A stretch of DNA of 64,000 nucleotides from Lasiodiplodia sp. COLG20 (Eukaryota; Ascomycota; Dothideomycetes; Botryosphaeriales; Botryosphaeriaceae): positions 1,178,001 through 1,242,000 of the forward strand of contig VNWV01000003.1 in NCBI GenBank assembly GCA_009801085.1, given 5' to 3'. How positions within the stretch are numbered: the first letter of the stretch is position 1; each line of letters begins with the position of its first letter. Under the pieces are notes generated by a model, which made no database searches, was not told the DNA's origin, and was given only the letters and a program-made list of their open reading frames with translations. A program made the translations under genes and the position numbers. Shown here piece after piece: positions 1-10,988 of this stretch.

Positions 1-3000
1 ATGACACGATTGTGTCCTTTTTCGGACCTACCTCTAGATGTCACACACTCACATGCGACATCTGAGCAGCGCGCTTTCGGGTTCTCCGTAGAAATGTTTC
101 TATTTTAACGCTATTCGCTCTCTATTAGCTGTTGCCTTGAGCAGTCGTCGTAATTGTGGCAATGCAGAGATGGGTCCCACACCCCGCGTAGAATCATGCG
201 AGGCTGATACCATGGTAAGAAGGGAGCTGCTGAGCACTTCTTATGCCCTTGCGTCAAAACGCCGATGCCCTTGGGGCTCCGGGGAGAGGACGGAAAGGGT
301 AGTTTCTGATACCAACAAGACCCTTGTATCGTTTATGCAGGAACAAGAAGGAACAAGAAGGTAGTACAAGATATCTGAAGGGCAGAGAAAGTGTTGGGCA
401 GATACCGTTCGGGAAAGTGGAACGAGTGGCGATGTGCCGATTGATGGCACGTAAATAGAACACTTCCTCATTCCAGCAGGAGACGTGGTCTATTATCGTT
501 TCACATGCAGGACTAGATGACTTCTTGCTTGTTGGTCGCGGTCTGTTGGATGAAGTTAGTTGCTGTTCTCTGTTTGGGGCGCTCCGCCGTGCCAATATTT
601 CATGGGTGTATGAAGTCGTCTACTTGCTGCATTCACGTAGTACCAACGTCAACGATAGCGGTGTACGGACTACCTAAACTGCTGAGCTGTAAGACAGGAG
701 CATGAGACGATGTAGGCGTCAGTGATGACATTGCATACCAAGACTCAGTCCGTGGCCTGACACGTCTTCGATTTTGTCTCCAGTTTGTTTTATTCGCTGG
801 CCTGTGTTAGCACACTACTTCTCTCCTCTTCTCCATCAAGCAATCGCTTTGTCACGCGGTTGCCTTCTTCCCCGCCTCCACTTCTCCCCCACAACGGCCC
901 CACTGCACTTCGTTGCGGCGGCTGAAGGCCAAAGCGACACCACCTCTCGATCACCCCCCTTCTTTACCGATGAGCGAAGAAAGCTGAAAGCAGGCGGTGA
1001 AGGAAAGGAGCAGAGTCATGGTTACGTTCGGTGGAGCACGCCTGACTCGGCAGAGCTTCCCCGCCTGGCTGTTGCTGCTGCTGTTTCGTGGATTCACTTC
1101 CCTTTTCGCGCACGGAGCAGCAACACTCGCGCCCATCATCAATGCTGGCGGTCACATTGCCATGGTCGAGACGATGGCGAAAAAACCAGAGACGGAAGGT
1201 TGGGTGAAACCGCTGGTCTGGTCGATCTCGCCTGAGGCTGCCATCTTGGTGCCACGATCAGCTCCCCACTGCTGTTTCTAAATGTAGGAGGTGGTTGTGC
1301 ACGCGAGAGATACGGTCGCGGATACGCTTTTCTTTCGCTTTCGAATACCCTCAGCTCTTGCTGCCCCGTGACTGGGTACGCGAATGCGAGCTGACATTTG
1401 AGGTTGAAGTTATTTGCGAATAGCTGTTCGCATTGTTCGGGGAGAAGCGCAGATGATTGGGCAATTGGTGGTGGGGTCCGAGTTGGTAAAGTCAGAAACT
1501 AGTGGAGCAGCAGGCAGGGGCAGGAGGTTCGGATTCATAGCGAATAAGGAAAGCGAAGAGTGTGTAGAGACAGGGGAGCTCCCCTTTGCAAATCCGATGT
1601 GCGTATTCGTAAAAAACCGTATTCCCCGTCTCTCGCGTATCGTCGTCTGCGAGGACGTGCGACGGGCGGGAATATCAGCCGAAATGCTTGGGAGGTTCGC
1701 TGGTTGAATCCTGCTCCTTTGATCGCGGAAGCGCGAAGGGTGCCTTAGTGCCCGCTTCTTCGAGCCTCTTGTCTTGCTCCTTTGGACGGGAAGAAGCGAG
1801 CGTGCAGCAGGCTGACTGCTAAGCATAAGCGGGGTGGCTGCTGTGACTCTTTGAATGTGGAAGGAGCCACCAACCAGATGTGTGCAACGAAGGAATTGTC
1901 ATCAACATCCCGTCCCTGCACATCGACTCCACTCTTACGAATCAATCGGACGGACTAAATGCGCTCGGTGTTCCTCAGCGGTTTCGCTGCCCGCCGTGCT
2001 CGGTGTGCCGAAGTGCATGCCTCTCCGCTCTCGGTCGTCTCTCTGAGCTCTTGTCCCGCTCTGGGCGCTGAGGAACCACCAGCGCCGGGCGGGGCCAGCG
2101 CTTGGCGGCACTCCATCGCCAAGATGGTCAGTAGCGGAAATGGGCTTGAGATGCGAAATAACACTGTGGCGAAGCGCGCGGGGTCCAGTGGCCTCACCCC
2201 TTTCCATCTCATTCGCAGCATAGCCACGACACGGGCTCGCCGCCATGCCGCTTCAATCATGACGAGACACGAGACACGAGGCGCGCGTCAATCAATCAGG
2301 AACCTCTCCAGCACGTGGCGCCGGCACGAGTAATTTCTCGAACATTGCAAGCTGAACAATCACCTGTGCACGGATGCGAGTATAAGTGACTAACCGTGTC
2401 AGCAGCTTTCAGTGCCCCTCGGGAGGGGACGACGCATCAGCACGTCGTTGCTTGGGATCCCGCGCACCCAAAAGTCCACGATGGGATGACGCAGCAAGCG
2501 TGCCGCCTTACCAAGCCTCGCCATCCCCACAAAAGGGATGAGCTCATCCAGAAGTCAGGCACGCCACGCTACGCGAATCAGTAGGTAGAAGAGCAGATAA
2601 GGGACGAAGGAAAAAGAAAGTGCCCAACGCTAGGGATCGAGCACCAGCGTGGCCTCGCCTCGCCTTGTCGTGTGGGCTGGGCCGCGTGTGGATCAGTAGG
2701 CTAGTCGGCGCCCAATGGTAGCGCGCTTTCAGCAGAGCCAGACTTATGCAGCTGCCTAGGCTCAGACAGCAGTAGCGCTGGCCCGCACATTTATCACCGT
2801 GCAACAGCTAGCGAGCGCTGCTGCTGTTCCCGCCGTGGCTTGACTGTCTTCTTCGCGCCTGCCGCTGGGAATAAAAGAGAGCAGAAGAAAGTGCTGACTG
2901 CTACCGACGAACAGCAAAAAAACCCAAACGCTAGCGCGCCGGTGCCGCTTCGTCGGGACGACCGTTCCCCTCCTAAACCCCGGTTGTCGCCGTGGCCGAC

Positions 3001-6000
3001 GGCAGGGCTCCCCCTGCTGCGGCCTTCATAATTCTTGAAAGGGTCGTACTGATCGTCCGTTCCTTCCAGAAAAAAAAGTTCAAGCCTCATCCATCCTTCG
3101 GCCTTTCTGACAAAGCGCCCTGGACCCTGGATAGGTAATCAGGCCTTCAGACCGCCGATCCCATTCCGCCCTCCACCCGCCCACCGCGATGCTAGCCATT
3201 ACATCAGCACGGAAAGCCACCGATTCACTGCACCCGAACCCGGCGAACGCACGGGAATAATTTGGTCAAGAATAGGCGGACGAAAAGAGACGGACGTCAC
3301 AAGTAGGCAGCCTGGTGGACTGTTTTTGACTCTGCTCTGTACCGCAAGCCAAGCTCTTTTTTGCTCGGCGATCTGTCTTGCCGGCTGCCGTTGACCAGTG
3401 CGTCGAGTGAGCAATAACGGCCGCGATGAGTAAGGCTGTCTGTGTGTTGTGCATGCCAGCACATAATCGTATCGCTAGGCTTACGAGGCACCGTGCATGA
3501 AGCTTTGGCTTAGTAGTACCTACGACGTTGCATCTTTTCTTACCCCCGCCGAATTGGCAATAGCTGGAGCTAATACGGGCAGCGTCCTTTGCGCTTCGCC
3601 TTTGTGCTAGGTGCAGACGGCGAAGAGAAAGGGGGTCGGCGGCTTGGCCTTCTTTAATTCTAGAGCAAATGGTTTAGGAACGCTTGTTGGAGTTGGGCAG
3701 GGAGTCAGGCGTTTGCTTAGTAGTCGCCGTTTAGGCGGAAGGACCATCCGCCTTGCCCCTGCTACTTCGCCGACCATCGTGCCAACACATGTGCTCGACC
3801 AACCCTTCGAAGCTAGGGAAAATTTCGATGGCTTCGACTAGCATCAACACCTGCTCCGTGCAGCTCATTAAGACTAGTTAAAAAAAAAAAGTCAAGGCGT
3901 AGGGCCGACGCCAGGCACACGTGCGCAGCTACTGAAGTGACATCCCGCCAGACCTAAATCTATTTTTTGACCTCCTTCTACAATGCAACGAGACTAGGCG
4001 CCTGACGTGGGCTAAGCTTGTAAGAAGGCTTGCTTTAAGCTTCGTGCTAAGTAAGCCGGGACTGTCTTGTGAACTACTGCTGCGAACGCTCACTGATCTA
4101 CTACTATATGATTCGCCATATACACAGCAGATTGGACTGGAAGCTAAATCAAGAGATACAGTGGATACTGATGCTTCGTTCATCCCTGTACCGTGTGTAG
4201 AATTGCCTTGCTTGAATTAGCTACCAAGCCGGCCAAACGGATCTAAACCGTGGAAAGTTTGCGCTCGTCCGAGCAAAAGGGGAGAAGAGCGACATCTAAT
4301 ATACGCCTCGTTGCTGCTTTCGACCGGGCTGAACCAATTATGGGCTGCTCGGACTTCAAGCTTCACACACTGGCTTCATTCTGCAGCTATCGAGCTCGCA
4401 AGGCTGAGTCGCTCAAAGCGAGCGCTCGCGAGGATCATGCTATGCCTGGAATGGCGCTCATTTCTTGCTACTCATTTCTCACTTCTGCTTCGCGATTATT
4501 GCCCCCCTTTTCGTGGAGACATGTGCTTCATCGCAAATAGGCATGGCGCTGCGCTTGAAAATAGAGCCGAAGGGCGATACGGTTTTCCTGAAGCATAGGT
4601 GAAGGTGCCGAAGCAAGCGAGAGGCGAAAAGGCAGAAGCCGCGAGCACACGATTCATCATCAACCTTCAAGATGCTTCACATCATCATTTAGCCATGCTC
4701 CTAAGCGATGCTCCCATGGCGTCGTCGTGATACCCTCTCATAACACCAACGAAACGACGGACACGCCCCTTCTCCCCGCAGAAGGCAGGTGAAACATGGC
4801 AAAATGATCGACGGGGCTTGGTTCATGACAAAGCAGCTGAACCTCATATATGCCAGGTGTGTTAATGAATCAAGCACCGAGGGCGCTGACTCGCAAGCCG
4901 ACGCGATCGACATGCGCCATGACACGGCGGGCTCTCTGACGGAGAGGTGACACAGCTGGATGCCTGAATTCTGCCCAGGAACTCGCCCACCAACCACCAA
5001 CCGCCATCATTCTCCCCCCGCTGTTAGCTCGCACACGCACGAGCTAAATCGCACGATATAGCAACCGGTCAGTCGAAAACAGGAGTGAGCTTGTTTTGTG
5101 CTGCTCGTATGAGCCGAGATCAAAAGGGAAAGAAAATCACAAGCAATCGGGGAGCTTGGTCGCGATCGAGGGAATCCGGAGACGGGCGAGGAGAAACCTC
5201 CGATGATGCGATGCGTGTGCGCAAAGCACCGGTATCTTTTCTTTCCTCCTGTCCGATCAGATGGGCCCCGCAAGAGAAGGGACACCAAGAATGGCTTGGT
5301 CCTTATCAGCTACTATACCTAGCCGACATTCCCATACTGATATCATACCACCCTGCCGGATGAAGGAGGCCGCCGCGGCCGTCGTGAGTGACATCAATTT
5401 TGGAAAAAGACAGAAAGACCATCATTGCATGCGCGCTATTGTTGATCATGGGCATGCCTCCGATTCAATGTGCCGGGGGGAAAAACGGGCGCGTGCCGGG
5501 CCCTCGGCTTTCGGGTCTGCCTTCCCGCTTTCTCGCATGGGAGTCTTTTGCTTGTCCCCGGCCGCCGCGCGCATCGTATTCGATTAAGTTGGGGCGACGA
5601 GGTTAAGGAGCTCGGCGCGATGAATCTATCCGGCGGGCGGTGTTCAATACCGACCTGCCGCTGCTGTAGCGTGAAAAGAAAGCCGCGATGAAGTCAAAAA
5701 AGTCCGAGCAGGAAAGAAAGGTCCATCCCTAGAGCAAAAAGGCAGAGCACGAGGCGGGCGATACGATGGGGATGGACGGGCGGGCATGCAGGGAATAGGA
5801 GAAAGGGCACCGAAAACCCAGCAGAAACACACCAACCCACCGCGCGCCAACAAGCAGAGATGTGGGGAAACCAAATGCATGGTTCGCTGGCGATCGGGGG
5901 TGGGCTCTGCCCTCGGTCGCGGCGACCGCCGCCTGAGAATGAAGGATGATGGCCTGAGGACGTAAACTGGCGCGTGTCCTCTGTCGTCGTCGTCCTCGTC

Positions 6001-7907
6001 GTCGTGGCCGGCACTTCTTTCCCCATGCCCACCCGCTGACCGGCGCATTATGATGTCTCTAGCTCGACCGGTATGATGCTTTGGAGACCAGTGGTCCAGT
6101 CTGGCCCCCCCGTTTCGCGTCTCTTTAGTGGGACAGAGTTCGAGAGAGTGCACGTATCCGAGAGAGGCGTAGTGTGGCCAACCTCTCAGAATGACTGATG
6201 ATGATTTCTTGCTTGGTGCTAAGTGAGGCTCCCGTTGATAGTGCCATGGCCCGGCCGAAACTCTTGCCGGCGCGTGCGCGCGCCACATCAACCGCGCGCC
6301 GGCGCCAAACCATGAAGAAATGCTGAATTGTGGATGCCGTCATAATTATCGGGCGAGCCCGCTGCTAACTCCGTCTATCTGCGATGCACTCATCATCACT
6401 TGCTCAGAATTTTCTCCTCGTCCCCGATGCGCCAAAACGAGACACCGTCAATGCGACGACTTGTCGCCGACCATTTTTTTTTTTTAGTTTGGCTGATGCC
6501 GATACCGATGCCGAGGGCCGCACTCGGCAACCCGCCGAGGGCCAGCAAAACCTAGGTCTTCCCCCACCGATTACTAACGTCCCCGATTACTGATTGGGAA
6601 GGAACGCTCGACAGGGTTGTGCTCCCTTGCTGCTCGTTCGCTGCTCATCAAACCACAGACAGCAAGCAAACAGGCAAGAAAGCAAGTTTGAGATATTCCC
6701 GAGGCTGTGTAATTGGCGCGATCAGTCAACCGTCATCAAATGCATTGACCGAGGAGGACGTATGCGCATGATGTATGATTGATGAGATGAACGTGCGGCG
6801 CAGCGCTGTCACATACGCCATGCAGGCGCGGCCTGATCAGTGTAGGAAGCTGAGAGGTACACGGAAATCCTTGCGACCATTTCTTTCTGATGGGAGAAAG
6901 GGAGGCTGGAGTGGGGTCCTTTCATCCTCCCGTTCCCCACTACATATTGGCCAGCTGATGCAAAAGAAAAAACAGAGCAATGTTCGCTATCCGAAACGCC
7001 TGCCCGCCATTGTCGTCCCTGCGCGGCGGTCAAGGAGGAAAAGCCTAACGGGCGTTCTAGAAGAGCCAGCGAAGCAGGTTTTGGAATAATGGAGATGCGA
7101 GGAGCTGGTCGGCGACGAGGACGAGGGTGGGTGGGTGCGCACAAGGTAGGGGATCGGGGGATCAAGAGTTGCACAAGGCGGCAGGGAGCCCTGCTGCGGG
7201 AAGGATTCGAGCGCGCAGGGGGGCGTGAAGGGATAAGGGATCGAAGAGCATGGCAAGAGGCCACCAGGGTGCATGTGTGTTGCGGGTTTTTGGCTCATCT
7301 CAGACAAGGCTTAATGACAAGCTCAGGCCGGTTTGTGCGAGATTTCCGCACCCGCCCTGCAGGGCTGGAGAAAGGGCGGGGAACGATGGCTTTCTCTCGG
7401 CTCGTCGGCCGAGAGCTTTGTCCGAGCGGACGGTGGTTGTGGGAGGATTGGATATTTGGAGGGGGGAAAAAGCCTCACCTGAGCCAGGGGCGTGTGTGAG
7501 GAGAAAGCTCGCGGCATGCTGAAAGCCGAATGCGCGCGAGCTGTCCTGCGCCGTTAGCTGCTCGGTCACGAGCCCAGTGTCGATTCACGGCTGCTCGGCT
7601 GCGCGTCCCTCCGCAGTGGATGGCGCAAGCATCCTGAAGCAGGTGCCAGCAAACGTTGTGAAACCGGCGCCAAGGGCTTGGACGCAAACGCGTCGTTGAA
7701 GGCTGTGCCTGAGCAGAATAGCTGTTAGTCGACGGGGTTCGCCTTGCTCCTGCTCGCGCTGGCCCGTCACCGACTCATTTTCAATTCTCCTTCAGGTACG
7801 TACGGCGCCCGCGCCAGCTGGCGGCTGAGGCTGCATACTTTTGAGCCTATTCTAAATGCCGGAGCCACGTCCAATCAGATCCAAGAATTGCCTATGTACA
7901 AGACAAA
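1..7907. other. gene-free block, left end
   Basis: About 7.9 kb in which I see no supportable gene. Open frames are short, overlap one another on both strands, lack recognisable domains and cannot be joined into a sensible spliced protein. Visible simple features are a perfect 10-bp direct duplication at 341-360 (unit gaacaagaag), an 11-A run near 3880, and a 12-T run at 6474-6485. No terminal repeats, reverse transcriptase or transposase motif was seen, though a strongly decayed element could escape notice. It could hold non-coding RNA genes or long untranslated regions. Confidence 0.5.
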
Positions 7908-8990
7908 TCACGCCTCCCACGCGCGGTAGACAATCTTGCTGCCGTACTTCGCGCCTCGCTTGAGCAGCACCTGCCCCTTCCACTGCTCGACGTTGGCCGC
8001 GTTGACGTATCGGCTTGGCTCCACGCAGAAGCCTGACCGGACCCCGCGCGCCGGCAGCCCGTCAACGGCCGGCACGTTGATGAAGCCGCCCGTGTAGAAC
8101 TGGAATGCCGGCTCCGTGCTGTGCACCTCCAGGTGGATCTTGGAGCTGGGCTGGTGGAATGCCGCCAGCTTCTGCAGCGGCAGGCTGCGCGTGTCGATGG
8201 GGATGTTTGCTGCGTCCTTGTTCACGATGAAGCAGTGGTCGATGGCCGGCTCCTTCTCGCCCAGCGTGAACGTCTTGTTCGCCGTCACGCCGGGGTAGGG
8301 CTCGATGGAGCCCGTGGGAATTGCGGTGTCGTCGACAGGCAGGTGCTGGTCAGTCGACAGCGTCACCTCGGTGCCCGCAATAGTGGATGCAGTAGGCGCG
8401 CCAGCCAAGTTGAAGTAGCTATTAACCGCCCGTCAGCCTCCCAGCATCGTGGTAAATTACGGTGGTGCCTTCATTTCGACTTACGTGTGGTTCGTCAGCC
8501 CAACCAGCGTCTCCTGCACGTCGTCGCTGCCAACAAGCTCCGCCTCGTACTCAGTCTCCAATACCGTGTGCTTCGCTCCGCCGACGTTCTCCTCGTAGGC
8601 TGTGTACCACACTTTAAGCTCAACGGCGCCCGGGTAGCCGCCTTCCCCGTCCGGGCTCAGGTACTTGAACAAGACGGCCTCCTTGCCGTTCTTGTTCAGC
8701 GGCGTCGGGCCGTCGAACTGGCGCTTGCCCCAGCCACCATCGCCGCCGTGCAGCGAATTGGGCCCGTTGTTGGCGGCCAAGGCGTACGACTTGCCGTTGA
8801 GGCTGTTAATCTTGGCGCCCGAGATGCGGTTGGCCACGCGGCCGATCGTCTCGCCGAAGAAGGGCGAGTTGTGCTGCTTGTACTGCTCGGCCGTGGCGAA
8901 GTTCTGCACTATGTTCTTGCCGTTCACCGCGAACTCTTGGATGATGGCGCCCAGCGGCAGGAACGCGACGTTCGACTCGGGCGGCGCCAT
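7908..8990 (-). CDS. aldose 1-epimerase (galactose mutarotase)
   Basis: Interconverts alpha and beta anomers of aldoses such as galactose and glucose, feeding the Leloir pathway; expected to be cytosolic since no signal peptide is seen. Two exons, 8990-8485 and 8418-7908, give 338 residues, a normal length for the family. The intron (8484-8419) has GTAAGT and AATAG ends, and splicing restores the family motif LTNHTYFNL across the junction. Other family marks are GRVANRI (about 50-56), NSLHGG with His81, His168 in the NHTYFNL motif, IDHCF (His230) and GFCVEPSRY with Glu302; by analogy to GalM, the conserved His pair and the C-terminal Glu are the catalytic set. The upstream neighbour on the same strand is a Zn2Cys6 regulator; no evidence links them. 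Confidence 0.93.
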
Positions 8991-9956
8991 GGCGGGCGGG
9001 TGCGGCGCGAACTGGATTTGCTTTAGCGGACAGGGCTGCCGGGGAGGCTATGGCGGGCGCTCGAGCCTGGGCTGGGTGTCGCGAGTAGTGTGGTGTGTGG
9101 TGCGGAGCGAGGGCGACCGCTGTAGCAGGATGGCGGGGTCGGGGTGGCCTGTGTGCGGGGCTCCAACAGCTGCGGTGGTGGTGATGCGCCGCCGATCACA
9201 GCGTAACTTCGCGTCGCGACAACTCTAACTACTGCGCGCGGTGGCTAGGCGTGCATGCGCAGGCTTGCACCGCCTCTTATAAGGGTTCCAAAGACGTCGG
9301 GTGAGGTGTGGTGACGCCTGGTCGTGGGGCCCCTCCTCCGGTGGGCGAGGGCGGGGCCTGGCTGTCTTCAGCCTATTCTGGCTATTCGCAGCGCCTCGTC
9401 TCCGCCCTGCAGAAGAGCCGCAGAAATAGAAGCCGAGACAGCAGCAGGGTCGACTGCCGGCGAGGCTGCGACACTGGCCATCGTTGGGCTGGGGTTAGCT
9501 GTATTTTTGGGCCCAAGGTTCACGCCCGTGCTTAGTCAATAATCTATCTCCCCTGCGATGCCAAGCCATCTTCAAGGAAGCACCGAGTCAGACGGCCATC
9601 GGCGGTCTAGACGGCCGAGTCTATTCGTATGGGTGAAATTGCTCGCGGGGTTGGCAGATCAGACAATTCTTCATCATATTTGTCTCGCGTCATAATGGTC
9701 AGAAAACCTTGGTTTACTGTAAACAGTAATCTCATCCAGCGCGTCGCTCTAGCGAGTGCTTTTCCGGTCCATCGTCGTGGCCGGGTATAATCCCATGCAT
9801 ATACAACAAAAGAAATATCCAGAGCAGGATCAGTGCCTCTCGTGTCCCCCTGTAACGCCGATACGCCAAAACCGCAGAGCCCCACCGCTTGAACGCACAA
9901 GATCTATGCCAGAAAGCCACCCTAGTTCCAAATAATACAGTGTCCTAAAATAGATC
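8991..9956. other. intergenic: epimerase upstream region
   Basis: About 1 kb between the epimerase start and the stop of the next gene, both on the minus strand. It should contain the epimerase promoter and the 3' untranslated region of the transcription factor. I see no coding signal and no unambiguous regulatory element. Confidence 0.5.
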
Positions 9957-10988
9957 TCATGCGAATTGTGTTGAGAAATCGTTCTGCAACGCGCTGGGGT
10001 TTATCGAGGTAATCCACGGGTCGCTCATGATCGGCTGGCCCGAGTAGGGATCCATGGGGGCGTCGTACGTGCCAAAGTCAAACGAGGTTGCGAGGTTGCC
10101 AGCCATCATCGTCTCCAAAATCGGGTCCTCCATGGCGAAGGGCGAGCGCATGAGTTCGTTGGTCGTCTGCGGTGCCGAATGTCTCGCGTCCCAGAACTGC
10201 GGCTGAGGCTTCATGCTGGGGTCGTTGAGCGGCAGGCCGTGCTGGAGCGGCTGGCTCATCGAAGCCGGCGAGGTCGAGATGCTGAGCGCGCTGGGTGCTC
10301 TCGGGAAGTTGGGCTCCCAGTGCATCTTGGGCGGAGTGGGCGGGCTGCCGTGCGAGGAGGGCGAAGAAGCGTGGGCGTGGTCCGACTCGGAGCCAATGGA
10401 GCCTCTCCTCTTGAGGGCGGGACCTGCTTGTGCCTCCTCCTCGTCCCGAAGCCTCTTCTCCATGCGCGTGAAGTCCTCCTCAAACGGCTCGAACTGAGAC
10501 GATCCTTCTTTCGATTGCAGGAGGTCGAGTCTCTCGAGGATATCGTGGGTGAGCGGGTGGCCGCCCTGCTGCTCGGCCAATGGTGCACCGGGCCATGCCT
10601 CGCCTGCATTTAGTCTCCTGTACAGCTCGCGGAGACCGGCGACCAGCTGCGACTGTTGTTGCTCGAGCATCTCGACGTAACTACAGAACGGGTTAGCGCG
10701 AGGACGGGCAGCTGGCGAGCAGTGATACTGACCCCTTGGGGTAAACCTTGTCGTGGGACTTCTTGCGTTCGCCGAAGACGCAGATGGCGTTGTCGGCCTT
10801 GCAGCGGCCGCACGGGCTAGAGCCATCGCACTGTTTTGGGTCAGCTGGGGGGCCAGGCAGCGGAGTGGAGGCGGACTGACCTTGGACTTCTTGAGGCGAC
10901 AGCGGTCGCAGGCCTTGCAGACGCGCTTGCGAATGTTGTTGTCTGTTGGGGATTCCATTGAGGGCGAGCGCTCCAGATGGGAGGACAT
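9957..10988 (-). CDS. Zn(II)2Cys6 transcription factor
   Basis: A small fungal-type DNA-binding regulator, presumably nuclear. Three exons (10988-10881, 10830-10733, 10680-9957) give 309 residues. The binuclear zinc cluster CX2CX6CX5CX2CX6C uses Cys27, 30, 37, 43, 46 and 53; it is split by intron 1, and splicing reconstitutes it exactly. A basic linker with KVYPKGYVEMLEQQQ and a short predicted coiled coil follows, then Ser/Pro-rich sequence with SHGSPPTPP and a Met/Asp/Pro-rich C-terminus that could activate transcription. The middle homology domain typical of larger members is absent. I chose the ATG at 10988; the ATG at 10958 (MESPTDNN) is the alternative. Targets are unknown. Similar fungal proteins are, as I recall, labelled fluconazole-resistance-like, but I cannot confirm that here. 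Confidence 0.85.
   Translation of the reverse strand: MSSHLERSPSMESPTDNNIRKRVCKACDRCRLKKSKVSPPPLRCLAPQLTQNSAMALARAAAARPTTPSASSANARSPTTRFTPRGQYHCSPAARPRANPFCSYVEMLEQQQSQLVAGLRELYRRLNAGEAWPGAPLAEQQGGHPLTHDILERLDLLQSKEGSSQFEPFEEDFTRMEKRLRDEEEAQAGPALKRRGSIGSESDHAHASSPSSHGSPPTPPKMHWEPNFPRAPSALSISTSPASMSQPLQHGLPLNDPSMKPQPQFWDARHSAPQTTNELMRSPFAMEDPILETMMAGNLATSFDFGTYDAPMDPYSGQPIMSDPWITSINPSALQNDFSTQFA

Noticed and set aside
517..705. 62-residue Cys-rich frame resembling a small secreted protein
   Set aside because: The hydrophobic start is weak, cysteines are scattered, and a frame this short is expected by chance.
5644..6291. 215-residue minus-strand open frame
   Set aside because: Pro/Arg/Ser-rich, no domain, overlapped by another open frame on the same strand.
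8121..9026. 301-residue plus-strand open frame
   Set aside because: Antisense to the aldose epimerase exons; Val/Leu/Arg-rich with no domain.
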